Positions 18,847 to 27,151 of a stretch of DNA of 64,000 nt are shown here, one piece after another (position 1 is the first letter of the stretch; each line of letters begins with the position of its first letter). Source of the stretch: Arenibacter echinorum (lineage in GTDB: Bacteria; Bacteroidota; Bacteroidia; Flavobacteriales; Flavobacteriaceae). Below the pieces are notes generated by a model. It ran no database searches, was not told the origin of the DNA, and saw only the letters and a program-made list of their open reading frames with translations. Where the stretch lies: the NCBI RefSeq assembly GCF_003259375.1, contig NZ_QLLN01000007.1:270654-334653 (forward strand), read 5' to 3'. The translations under genes were made by a program, and so were the position numbers.

Positions 18847-21800
18847 TTAATAGGATTCGAGGACTTTAAACTCAGGATGTTGTTTTTTCTCCCTAGACCA
18901 TAAGAAATACAATGCCGGGATAACAAATAATGTCAGCACCAAGGAAAACATGGTCCCCCCAATAATTACCACCCCCATGCCTATGCGGCTGGTCGACGCC
19001 GCACCTAGGGACAAGGCTATGGGCAAGGCTCCCAAGGCAATAGTTAGACTGGTCATGAGAATAGGTCTTAATCTGGACTCCGACGCTTTTAAAATGGCCT
19101 CCATTTTAGACATCCCTTCCTCCCTAAGTTGATTGGCGAATTCCACAATCAATATACCATTCTTGGTAACCAGTCCAATCAACATAATAGTGCCGATTTG
19201 ACTAAAAATATTCCAAGTCTGGCCAAAAAGCCACAGGGAAAACATAGCCCCGGCTACGGCCATGGGTACCGTTAAAATTATAATTATTGGGTCTATAAAA
19301 CTTTCAAATTGGGCTGCCAATATTAAAAATATAAGAAGCAGCGCAAGGCCAAAAGCAAACAGGGTATTGGAACTACTCTCTACAAAATCCCTGGACTCCC
19401 CACCTAAATCGGTAGTAAAGCTTTCATCAAGTACTTTTTCCTTAATTTCTTCCATAGCGGCTATCCCATCGCTTAGGCTCTTCCCAGGAGCAAGATTTGC
19501 AGAAACTGTTGCCGAAGTAAATCTGTTGTTGTGAAATAATTGGGGCGGACTACTATGTTCCGATGTGGAAACAAGATTGTCCAATTGAATTAAGAGACCA
19601 TCACTATTCTTTACAAATATGGAAGTAAGGTCCAAAGGTGCGTCCCGGTCCTTTTTGTCGAATTGGCCAATAACCTGATATTGCTTACCATTCATTAAGA
19701 AATACCCAAAGCGTTGCCCGCTGAGGGATAATTGCAAAGTTTGTGCTACGTCCAAAACGGAAACCCCCAGGCTCTCCGCTTTTTCCCTATTTATGGTTAC
19801 ATAAAGTTCGGGCTTATCAAATTTCAGGTTTACATCGGTAAAGGAAAAAGTTTCATTTTTTTCGGCCTCCTCCATAAATACCGGAATTTTTTCCTTCAGC
19901 TTTTCAAAATTCTGCGCTTGTATAATATATTGTATTGGTGCTCCTCCACGGCGATTCACCGCGATTGTTGGTCTCTCCGACACATTGGATTTTCCGCCAA
20001 CATAAGATTTTGCCCATCTTCCAAGATCTGCTGCAATTTCTTTTTGTGACCGCTCCCTTTCATTAGGTTCTACAAGCGCAATATTTGCTCGACCACTATT
20101 CACTGAGGAAGTTGTACCGAAACCGGGAGACGTGAGTACCAAACTCACCTTTTTTTCCGGGATAGAATCGTTGATCAGGTTTGTAATGTCATCCATTAAC
20201 CGATCCATATATTCATAGGAAGAACCTTCTGGCGCTGTAACGCTCAAACGAATAAAACTACGATCGTCATAAGGCGCCGTTTCTTTTTGAAGCAGACCGT
20301 AAAAAAGTGCAATAAGGCCTATACAGGCCAATAATATTGGAAAACTCATCCATTTCCTATTCATAAAGGCTCCTAATGCATTCGCATAGGATTCATTCAT
20401 TTTTACAAAATAGCGCTCCGTGAAATTATAGAATTTGGAATGGCTCTGCTTACCTGGTTTAATAAGATATGCGTTTAACATTGGGGTCAAGGTAAGGGAC
20501 ACAAAGGCGGATACCAGTACCGCCGAACCCAGGACAACTCCAAATTCCCTAAACAATCTCCCAACAAAACCCTCCAGGAATATAACAGGAAGAAAAACCG
20601 CCGCAAGGGTAATGGAGATGGATATTACCGCAAAGAAAATCTCGTTGGACCCTTTTATTGCAGCCTCGATGGGGCTCATCCCGGCCTCCACCTTCCTATA
20701 GATATTTTCGGTTACCACAATTCCGTCATCCACAACAAGTCCCGTTGCCAGAACAATGGCCAAAAGGGTAAGTACATTGATAGAAAACCCGAACAACCAC
20801 ATAATGAAGAATGTGGCTATCAATGATACCGGAATATCTATCAACGGGCGCATTGCCATTGACCAGTTTCTAAAAAATAGATATATGACCAAAATAACCA
20901 GGATAATCGATATCAACAGGGTTTCTGCTACTTCGGTAACCGCCTTTCTTACAAATACGGTATCATCTATTACAATGTTCAATTTAAACCCTTCGGGCAA
21001 ATCCTTTTTAAGCTTTTCATATTCCAGATAGAATCTGTCGGCGATTTCAAGATAATTGGTACCGGGTTGTGGTACAACGGCTATAGCCACCATAGGCTGA
21101 CCGGAATCGCTCATCTTGGTTTCCATGTTCTCCCCTTCCAATGAAGCCTTGCCAATATCGCTCAGACGCACCAACTTTTCACCATCGGCCATGATTATAA
21201 TATTATTGAAGCCTTCCTCGGAGTCCAAGTTACCAATGGTCTTTACGGTTATTTCCGTATTATCACCTGTTAATTTCCCCGATGGCAGCTCCACATTCTG
21301 CGCCAACAACGCACTGCGTACTTCTGCCACGGTTAAACCGTAGGACGCCAACTTAAAAGGATCTATCCACAGGCGCATGGCATACCGGCGTTGTCCCCAT
21401 ATTTGAACACTACTTACCCCAGGGATGGTCTCTATTCTTTGGGATATCACATTTTCGGCATAGTCCGAAAGCTCCAATATATTTTTACCATCGCTCTGAA
21501 TGGTCATCGAAAGTATCCTATCCGCATCGGCATCGGATTTTGAGACTACAGGAGGGGCATCCAAATCATCGGGCAGACTTCTTACCGCCTGGGACACTTT
21601 GTCACGGACATCGTTGGCTGCGTCCTCCAAATTTTTATCAAGATTAAACTCTATACTTATGGAACTAGATCCCTGAATGCTGGAAGATGTAATATTCCTA
21701 ATTCCATCAATGGAATTTATGGCCTTTTCCAAGGGTTCTGTAATCTGGGATTCAATAATATCGGCATTGGCCCCCGAATAATTGGTGCGAACCGATACTT

Positions 21801-21930
21801 GGGCGGGATCTATGGAAGGAAATTCACGAACTCCCAAATAGGTAAAGCCTATAATCCCAAATAAAATTATGACCAAATTCATTACTATGGTAAGTACCGG
21901 CCGCTTAATGCTTAATGTTGATAAACTCAT
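18847..21930 (-). CDS. RND efflux pump inner-membrane subunit (AcrB/HAE1-like)
   Basis: 1027 aa, the usual RND size. It has twelve membrane helices and two large periplasmic loops. The TM4 proton-relay pair is present as GLVVDDGIVV with Asp401 and Asp402. The second half has PMAVAGAMFSLWLFGQTWNI and GLVTKNGILIVEFANQL, also standard. N-terminal IKRPVLTIVMNLVIILFGI is the usual first helix. It pumps hydrophobic or amphiphilic compounds using the proton gradient. It overlaps the adaptor gene by four bases (TCAT/ATGA) and is followed by the TolC gene after one base, so the three are tightly coupled. No regulator gene is adjacent. Confidence 0.92.
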   Translation of the reverse strand: MSLSTLSIKRPVLTIVMNLVIILFGIIGFTYLGVREFPSIDPAQVSVRTNYSGANADIIESQITEPLEKAINSIDGIRNITSSSIQGSSSISIEFNLDKNLEDAANDVRDKVSQAVRSLPDDLDAPPVVSKSDADADRILSMTIQSDGKNILELSDYAENVISQRIETIPGVSSVQIWGQRRYAMRLWIDPFKLASYGLTVAEVRSALLAQNVELPSGKLTGDNTEITVKTIGNLDSEEGFNNIIIMADGEKLVRLSDIGKASLEGENMETKMSDSGQPMVAIAVVPQPGTNYLEIADRFYLEYEKLKKDLPEGFKLNIVIDDTVFVRKAVTEVAETLLISIILVILVIYLFFRNWSMAMRPLIDIPVSLIATFFIMWLFGFSINVLTLLAIVLATGLVVDDGIVVTENIYRKVEAGMSPIEAAIKGSNEIFFAVISISITLAAVFLPVIFLEGFVGRLFREFGVVLGSAVLVSAFVSLTLTPMLNAYLIKPGKQSHSKFYNFTERYFVKMNESYANALGAFMNRKWMSFPILLACIGLIALFYGLLQKETAPYDDRSFIRLSVTAPEGSSYEYMDRLMDDITNLINDSIPEKKVSLVLTSPGFGTTSSVNSGRANIALVEPNERERSQKEIAADLGRWAKSYVGGKSNVSERPTIAVNRRGGAPIQYIIQAQNFEKLKEKIPVFMEEAEKNETFSFTDVNLKFDKPELYVTINREKAESLGVSVLDVAQTLQLSLSGQRFGYFLMNGKQYQVIGQFDKKDRDAPLDLTSIFVKNSDGLLIQLDNLVSTSEHSSPPQLFHNNRFTSATVSANLAPGKSLSDGIAAMEEIKEKVLDESFTTDLGGESRDFVESSSNTLFAFGLALLLIFLILAAQFESFIDPIIIILTVPMAVAGAMFSLWLFGQTWNIFSQIGTIMLIGLVTKNGILIVEFANQLREEGMSKMEAILKASESRLRPILMTSLTIALGALPIALSLGAASTSRIGMGVVIIGGTMFSLVLTLFVIPALYFLWSREKKQHPEFKVLESY

Positions 21931-23009
21931 TGTTCCGCAGTAAGAGTTTCAGTTTCCTTTAATAATACCTTTACCGGAGTACCGTCCTTTAATGCCATTA
22001 CCCCATAGGTAAGTACAGTATCCCCGCCCTTTAATCCAGAGATAACCCTCACCGAACTGCCCGTCCTAGCACCTATTTCAACATCTATTTCTTTGGCCTT
22101 GCCATTCTCGACGATAAAGATTTTTTTTCCATTCTGAACAGGAATCAAAGATTCACTGGGCACCAATAAGGCATCACGGACCGTTTCCAGGGGCAATATT
22201 ACATTGGCAAAAGCGCCTGGAAAAAGTTTACCCCCAGGGTTTTCGGCCGTTGCCCTCATTTTTAAAGTTCTAGTGGCAACCTCCACTTCTGGTTCAATTG
22301 CATATATTTTCGCATTGTATTCCTCTTTGGAATCGGCTGTTGTAAACGTGAAAGAAGTACCAACCTTAATCTGGGTAGCATATTTCTCGGGAATTGAAAA
22401 AGTAATCTTTAGTTGATCTGTATTCACCAACTTTGCCACAGGGGTTGCAGGACTAACATAGGTCCCTTTGGAAATAGAACGAAGTCCTATAATTCCAGAA
22501 AATGGGGCACGGACAGTTGCTTTTGATAATTGTGCAGCTATCAATTCCGATTCTGCACTGGCCGATTGAAAATCGGCACTTGCAATGTCATATTCCTCTT
22601 GACTGATGGCTTGTTTTTCCAATAGAAGTTTTGCCCTCCTTTCATTTTCGGCAGCCAGCTTTTGGGCGGTGCGTACTTTGGACAATTGCGCTTGCAATTC
22701 AATATCGTTCACCCTAAACAAAACCTGGCCTTGGAAGACCTTACTACCTTCCGCAAAATTAATACTTTCAACAACCCCTGATACCTCACTTCTTATCTCT
22801 ATTTGCTCATTGGCCTCAAGGGTACCTGAAAGGGAAATATTGTCATTAAATTCTTGGGGACGAAGGACCAAGCCCGAAACTATAGGGACCGAACTGGTGC
22901 CGGCCGAACTTCCTGATATACCTGCGTCGCTATTTTGCAAAATGCGATAGGTTACCAAGCTCCCTAGTCCAATTAACAATAAAGTATAAACGAAGTATTT
23001 TATTTTCAT
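21927..23009 (-). CDS. RND efflux periplasmic adaptor (membrane fusion protein)
   Basis: 360 aa from ATG at 23009 (MKIKYFVYTLLLIGLGSLVTY, an N-terminal membrane anchor). The open frame extends six codons upstream. Lipoyl/barrel-sandwich segments (EANEQIEIRSEVSGVVESIN and RAPFSGIIGLRSISKGTYVS) flank a helical hairpin, followed by beta-barrel and membrane-proximal domains (LKMRATAENPGGKLFPGAFA; VRVISGLKGGDTVLTYGVMA). It links the RND pump to the TolC channel. First gene of the three-gene efflux operon. Confidence 0.9.
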   Translation of the reverse strand: MKIKYFVYTLLLIGLGSLVTYRILQNSDAGISGSSAGTSSVPIVSGLVLRPQEFNDNISLSGTLEANEQIEIRSEVSGVVESINFAEGSKVFQGQVLFRVNDIELQAQLSKVRTAQKLAAENERRAKLLLEKQAISQEEYDIASADFQSASAESELIAAQLSKATVRAPFSGIIGLRSISKGTYVSPATPVAKLVNTDQLKITFSIPEKYATQIKVGTSFTFTTADSKEEYNAKIYAIEPEVEVATRTLKMRATAENPGGKLFPGAFANVILPLETVRDALLVPSESLIPVQNGKKIFIVENGKAKEIDVEIGARTGSSVRVISGLKGGDTVLTYGVMALKDGTPVKVLLKETETLTAEQ

Positions 23010-23341
23010 GATTTTTGGAGATAGCAACCAATAATAAAAACATTAACAAGACTCTAACAAATCTAATTCTTCTGACCTATTTTTAAGAATAGTTAAACTT
23101 TATTTAACAGTGATTAACACAAAACGAAACTTTTAAAGAAGATGTTTGCGATAAAACTAAAAAAACACTGGGTTTCTTGAAGATTTCTAGTCAGTTTTAA
23201 CTTTGATCCAATAACATTGAAAATAAAAACGATAGGAAAGATTGAAATGAGGAGCACTTTAATTATCTCCTGCCATAAATTACCCCTGCCATGAAATCGA
23301 CAGTTCCCAAGCCAGTAATGAAGTCTAATTAAGATTTGTCG
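23010..23341. other. Intergenic region upstream of the RND operon
   Basis: 332 bp without a convincing gene. TAGATTTG on the minus strand (23058-23065) matches the TAnnTTTG promoter element about 50 bases before the adaptor gene, but no matching TTTG element is found 19 bases further upstream. No strong terminator is seen after the GH32 gene. Confidence 0.4.
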
Positions 23342-24892
23342 TTACCAAATGGATTTTATGGGGCTTATTGTAAATCCACCCAATTCCAATTCCATATCAG
23401 CTGGATTAGAAATCAACAAGGTCCGGTAAAATTCGTTTGGAAAAATCTGGGCGGTCATTACATATTGCCCACCATTTATAAATATCTCCACCGAGGACCA
23501 ATCCGTCAGGATCCGTACTTCATATTCCCCATTGGGCAAATCGGGGATAGGCATGGTCTGCACATTTTTAGCGAAATCTTCATCAAAAGAAGTTTTCCCC
23601 GAACGTGACCTATCCAGAATAAATTGTTGGGCCTCACCGTCCAAAATCAAATTCAAATGCTCTCCCGAACTATTTTGGAAATCCAGACTGAATGCCCGTG
23701 AACTAGTTGTGAATTTTACTTCGGACTTATTAAAATGATCAAAAGTCAACGACTTATCCAATTTCGGACCTATTGCGATGTCCTCTGAAGAACCTGGACC
23801 CCGAATTTCATCAACACTATCCAAGGGGTAATTAACCAAAACAAACTTATCATTTATCTGGTGTAGGGAAAGTTTTCTGGGCAGCGTCATTGCACTACGC
23901 CATTTTTCGGTGGGTGTTTCCTGGGCATAGGCCCAATTACTCATCCAACCAATAAAAATCCGATCATTATTGGGAACATTGTTATAGGTTACCCCTGCAT
24001 AGTTATCGGCACCCCAATCTATCCATTTATGCTCCTTTTGATCGCTTGTAAAGGTTGTACCATCAAAATCACCTACAAAATATTGGGTTCCGCTGCCTCC
24101 GTTCGGGGCACCTGGGTTAATACTGATCAAGAGCACCCACTTTTCCAAATCGCTACCTTCCACCTTTAAAGGAAATAAATCCGGACATTCCCAAACTCCA
24201 CCATGGGCCCCTTGATCCTTTCCAAACTCGCTCACCTCGACCCATTCCTTTAAATCAGGGGATTGCCATATTTGGAGATGGTCCCCTGCAACCAATAACA
24301 TTGCCCAATTGCCAGTTTTATTATTCCAAAAGACTTTGGGATCCCTAAAATCCCTTATTCCTTCATTTTTTATGACGGGATTGCCATCATATTTAACCCA
24401 AGTATCCCCATTATCCAGACTATAGGCAATTCCCTGGGTCTGAAAATTATCTTTTCCTGCTTTTTCACCTACCGGATCATGATAGGTAAATATGGCCACT
24501 AATGGTGGGTTATCCTTGGTTCCAAATCCCGAGGAATTATTAGTATCTACAACAGCACTTCCCGAAAAAATGTAGCCGTGTTCATCAGGAAATAAGGACA
24601 TAGGCTTATTTTCCCAATGCACCATATCCTTACTTATTGCGTGACCCCAATGCATGGGTCCCCAAACAATATCCTCTGGATAATATTGATAAAAAAGATG
24701 GTACACCCCTTGGTGATAGACCAAACCATTAGGGTCGTTCATCCATTTTTCAGGTGGCGTAAAATGAAATTGGGGACGATGGGCTTCCTGATAAAGTCCC
24801 AGCTCGGCATCAACACTTTGAACCGGACCTACTTTTTTCTCTTCCTTGCACGACAAAAGTGCCAATCCCAAAACAATCCAAAACAACTTCAT
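23342..24892 (-). CDS. GH32 fructan hydrolase lipoprotein (levanase/inulinase/invertase type)
   Basis: 516 aa. The signal ends in ALLSC (Cys15 lipobox). WMNDPNG places the nucleophile at Asp53, FRDPKVF gives the transition-state Asp184, and ECPDLF gives the acid/base Glu235; together these define GH32. The five-bladed propeller domain is followed by a C-terminal beta-sandwich (SSVEIFINGGQYVMTAQIFP). Predicted to release fructose from beta-fructans or sucrose at the cell surface or periplasm. It stands alone; no SusCD pair, fructokinase or fructose transporter is next to it, so substrate capture must use genes elsewhere. Confidence 0.9.
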   Translation of the reverse strand: MKLFWIVLGLALLSCKEEKKVGPVQSVDAELGLYQEAHRPQFHFTPPEKWMNDPNGLVYHQGVYHLFYQYYPEDIVWGPMHWGHAISKDMVHWENKPMSLFPDEHGYIFSGSAVVDTNNSSGFGTKDNPPLVAIFTYHDPVGEKAGKDNFQTQGIAYSLDNGDTWVKYDGNPVIKNEGIRDFRDPKVFWNNKTGNWAMLLVAGDHLQIWQSPDLKEWVEVSEFGKDQGAHGGVWECPDLFPLKVEGSDLEKWVLLISINPGAPNGGSGTQYFVGDFDGTTFTSDQKEHKWIDWGADNYAGVTYNNVPNNDRIFIGWMSNWAYAQETPTEKWRSAMTLPRKLSLHQINDKFVLVNYPLDSVDEIRGPGSSEDIAIGPKLDKSLTFDHFNKSEVKFTTSSRAFSLDFQNSSGEHLNLILDGEAQQFILDRSRSGKTSFDEDFAKNVQTMPIPDLPNGEYEVRILTDWSSVEIFINGGQYVMTAQIFPNEFYRTLLISNPADMELELGGFTISPIKSIW

Positions 24893-25264
24893 ATCTTATT
24901 TTTTTAAAGCTACATTTTTATTAAAAATAGCGAATAAATGCCCATACCAAAAATATCACTGAACGATTTTGCTTCCAGGGCACAATAATCAACATCATAC
25001 CCTTTGGATTATCCAATTCCAAAAAGGGGAAGGTGATATTTCTGACTGGTGATTAAAGTAGCAATGTGCCCCAATTATTCAACAACAATATAAATCGCAG
25101 GGGGAATCCAGGGAATATAGTAGCTTGATAATTATGGCCTGTTTAGTACCCTTCTCCAGTAATAAATGGGCACTACGACTCGAAGAAAGAATAATGCAAA
25201 AACTGATCCATGTCATATGAATTGAAGTAAATACTTGATAAATTATGTGTTAAAATACTGTGTC
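24893..25264. other. Divergent intergenic region (GH32 / TonB)
   Basis: 372 bp. TATTTTTG on the minus strand (24948-24955) could be the TAnnTTTG element of the GH32 gene, about 55 bases from its start. No matching upstream element, gene or RNA is evident in the rest. Confidence 0.35.
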
Positions 25265-25990
25265 ATGGAACCAAAAAAGAATCCTAGGGCAGATTTAAAC
25301 AGAAAAAGTGGACTTTTCTTTGTAATTGGCCTAGTTATAGTACTATTTGCAGTATGGAGGGCTTTGGAGTTAAAAACGTATCCCAAGGCAAATACTGCCA
25401 TAGAGCAGTTGACGGTAACAGATTACTTGGAAGAAAAAGTACCGGTTACCGAGGCATTGAATGTTCCACCACCGCCCCCTCCTCCAGCAGCTCCCGAAGT
25501 TATAGAAATTGTTGAGGATGTGGCCGAAATAGAGGAAACGGTGATTCAAAGTACAGAAATAAATCAGGAAACAATAGTGGAAGAGGCTATATTACAAGTT
25601 GAAGATATAGCAGTGGTGGAGGAAGAAGAGGAAGATATTGAAGTTCCCTTTGCTGTAATCGAAAATGTTCCTGTTTTTCCAGGATGTAAAGAAACCTCCA
25701 ACGAGGCCCAGAAAGCTTGCTTTCAGAAAAAAATCCAGGAACACATCATAAAACAATTTACCTATCCCGATGTTGCAGTGGAATTGGGCATTGAAGGCAA
25801 GGTATATGTACAATTTATTATCGATAATACCGGTTTTATAACCAACATTAGAACAAGGGGACCGGACAAAATGTTGGAAAAGGAAGCCCACCGGATTATT
25901 GCCGCATTACCGCAAATGACGCCAGGAAAGCAAAGGGGAAGGGCCGTTAAGGTTCCCTATACCATCCCTATAACTTTTAGGCTGCAATAA
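25265..25990 (+). CDS. TonB-family energy transducer
   Basis: 241 aa from ATG at 25265; the open frame runs ten codons further upstream. One N-terminal membrane helix (LFFVIGLVIVLFAVW) is followed by PPPPPPPAAPEV and an acidic, Glu/Val-rich linker spanning the periplasm. The C-terminal TonB domain (about residues 150-241) has YPDVAVELGIEGKVYVQFII and a terminal PYTIPITFRLQ strand. It transmits proton-motive energy to TonB-dependent receptors such as the SusC in this window, though flavobacteria usually carry several TonBs. No ExbBD genes are adjacent. Confidence 0.88.
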   Translation: MEPKKNPRADLNRKSGLFFVIGLVIVLFAVWRALELKTYPKANTAIEQLTVTDYLEEKVPVTEALNVPPPPPPPAAPEVIEIVEDVAEIEETVIQSTEINQETIVEEAILQVEDIAVVEEEEEDIEVPFAVIENVPVFPGCKETSNEAQKACFQKKIQEHIIKQFTYPDVAVELGIEGKVYVQFIIDNTGFITNIRTRGPDKMLEKEAHRIIAALPQMTPGKQRGRAVKVPYTIPITFRLQ

Positions 25991-26041
25991 CAAAACAGAC
26001 CCATTCATAATTGTACATCCTATTCCCTATAGGTTGTAGAC

Positions 26042-26944
26042 CTAGGATTTAGCTTTATTATAACTGATAAGTTGTTGAGGCCCGTCCAGCAAAATTCTAA
26101 CAATCTGCAGGGTGCCATCGTCCTTTGTAGCTATTTCCCATTTTATGAGGGCAATGGTCCCCTTCTGGATCTCAAGCCCGGTAATACTCCGAGGGTGAAC
26201 ACAACTACCGTCATTAAAAAACGGAATTTCCCCGGGAGCAGGAAAGCGTGGCCTATGGGTATGGCCCGCAATCGTCAGCATTTCATTGTTGGCCAAAATC
26301 CATTTTTTTATGCGCCTTTCAATTTTAATAAGCTCTTTGTAGTTTTTGGCGGGACTTGTAGGATCGGCAATGCCCCATACCTGCAACGGCTTCCATAAAA
26401 CACGCACCAAGAATCTGCCCCAGCGCCAAAAGGTATAGTTCCACCAGTCTGCCTGGTGTCCATGGGTCAAAAACAACTCTTGACCGCTGTTCTTATGCTT
26501 TAAAATTATGGCTTCGTGATAGGTGATGTCTTCAAACAATTCTTTATTGCAATCATCAATGGGCTCAAAATAGGATGATAAATTCTTTTTTACATACAAA
26601 GGATCTTTATAAACCATGTCATGATTCCCCCAAATCATATGGAGCCTTTTTTCCAGGTGAAATTGCTTTAAAAGTTTATATACGTTCTTATGTGCAGTAA
26701 AAATGGAGTCAAAGTTGAGATTCTCCCAAAGTTCATCCCCGTCCCCCAATTCGCAGTACGTATAACCCTCGTTAAAGTAGTGCCTTAGGGCATGAAAATA
26801 TATATTTCGGTTATTGGCAAATTCATCCGCAAAACTACTATCCCCCCTATGACAGTCGCTAAAAAGAATAATTTTGGAGCTGTCATCAAAAGGCAGGATT
26901 TTAGCATTTTTAAAAGCCCTGGACAATCTGGCAGATGAGGTCAT
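26042..26944 (-). CDS. Cytoplasmic metallophosphoesterase, unknown substrate
   Basis: 300 aa, no signal peptide. Motifs: ILFSDCHRGD (D-x-H), CELGDGDELWE (GD), IWGNHDMVYK (GNHD), LTHGHQADWW and AGHTHRPRF (GHTH). The family resembles UDP-diacylglucosamine pyrophosphatase-like phosphoesterases (LpxH-type), but the tryptophan-rich WWNYTFWRWGRFLVRVLWKP segment near the middle is an odd feature that might contact the membrane. Convergent with tonB. Substrate not determinable. Confidence 0.7.
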   Translation of the reverse strand: MTSSARLSRAFKNAKILPFDDSSKIILFSDCHRGDSSFADEFANNRNIYFHALRHYFNEGYTYCELGDGDELWENLNFDSIFTAHKNVYKLLKQFHLEKRLHMIWGNHDMVYKDPLYVKKNLSSYFEPIDDCNKELFEDITYHEAIILKHKNSGQELFLTHGHQADWWNYTFWRWGRFLVRVLWKPLQVWGIADPTSPAKNYKELIKIERRIKKWILANNEMLTIAGHTHRPRFPAPGEIPFFNDGSCVHPRSITGLEIQKGTIALIKWEIATKDDGTLQIVRILLDGPQQLISYNKAKS

Positions 26945-27151
26945 TTCTTTTAGGTTAATAGTTCATACATATATAAGTTGGCATATGAGGGATCATCTGA
27001 ACAACATCAACAAATTACCCATACATTTCTTCCAAATGTAGTATAAAGCTTAAATATCCAAAAAAAGAAGGATATTCCATAAGGGTGGAAAAAATGAAAA
27101 AAAGCTTTTTCTTTTGTAACTTTACGCTCCAAACTAGGACTAAGGTGAATA

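Noticed and set aside
18846..18926. N-terminal extension of the TolC-family gene
   Set aside because: It would overlap the RND pump by 80 bp, and the ATG at 18845 gives a good signal peptide one base after the pump stop codon.
26019..26039. Possible hairpin between tonB and the phosphoesterase
   Set aside because: Only a five-base stem without a T tract; not a convincing terminator.
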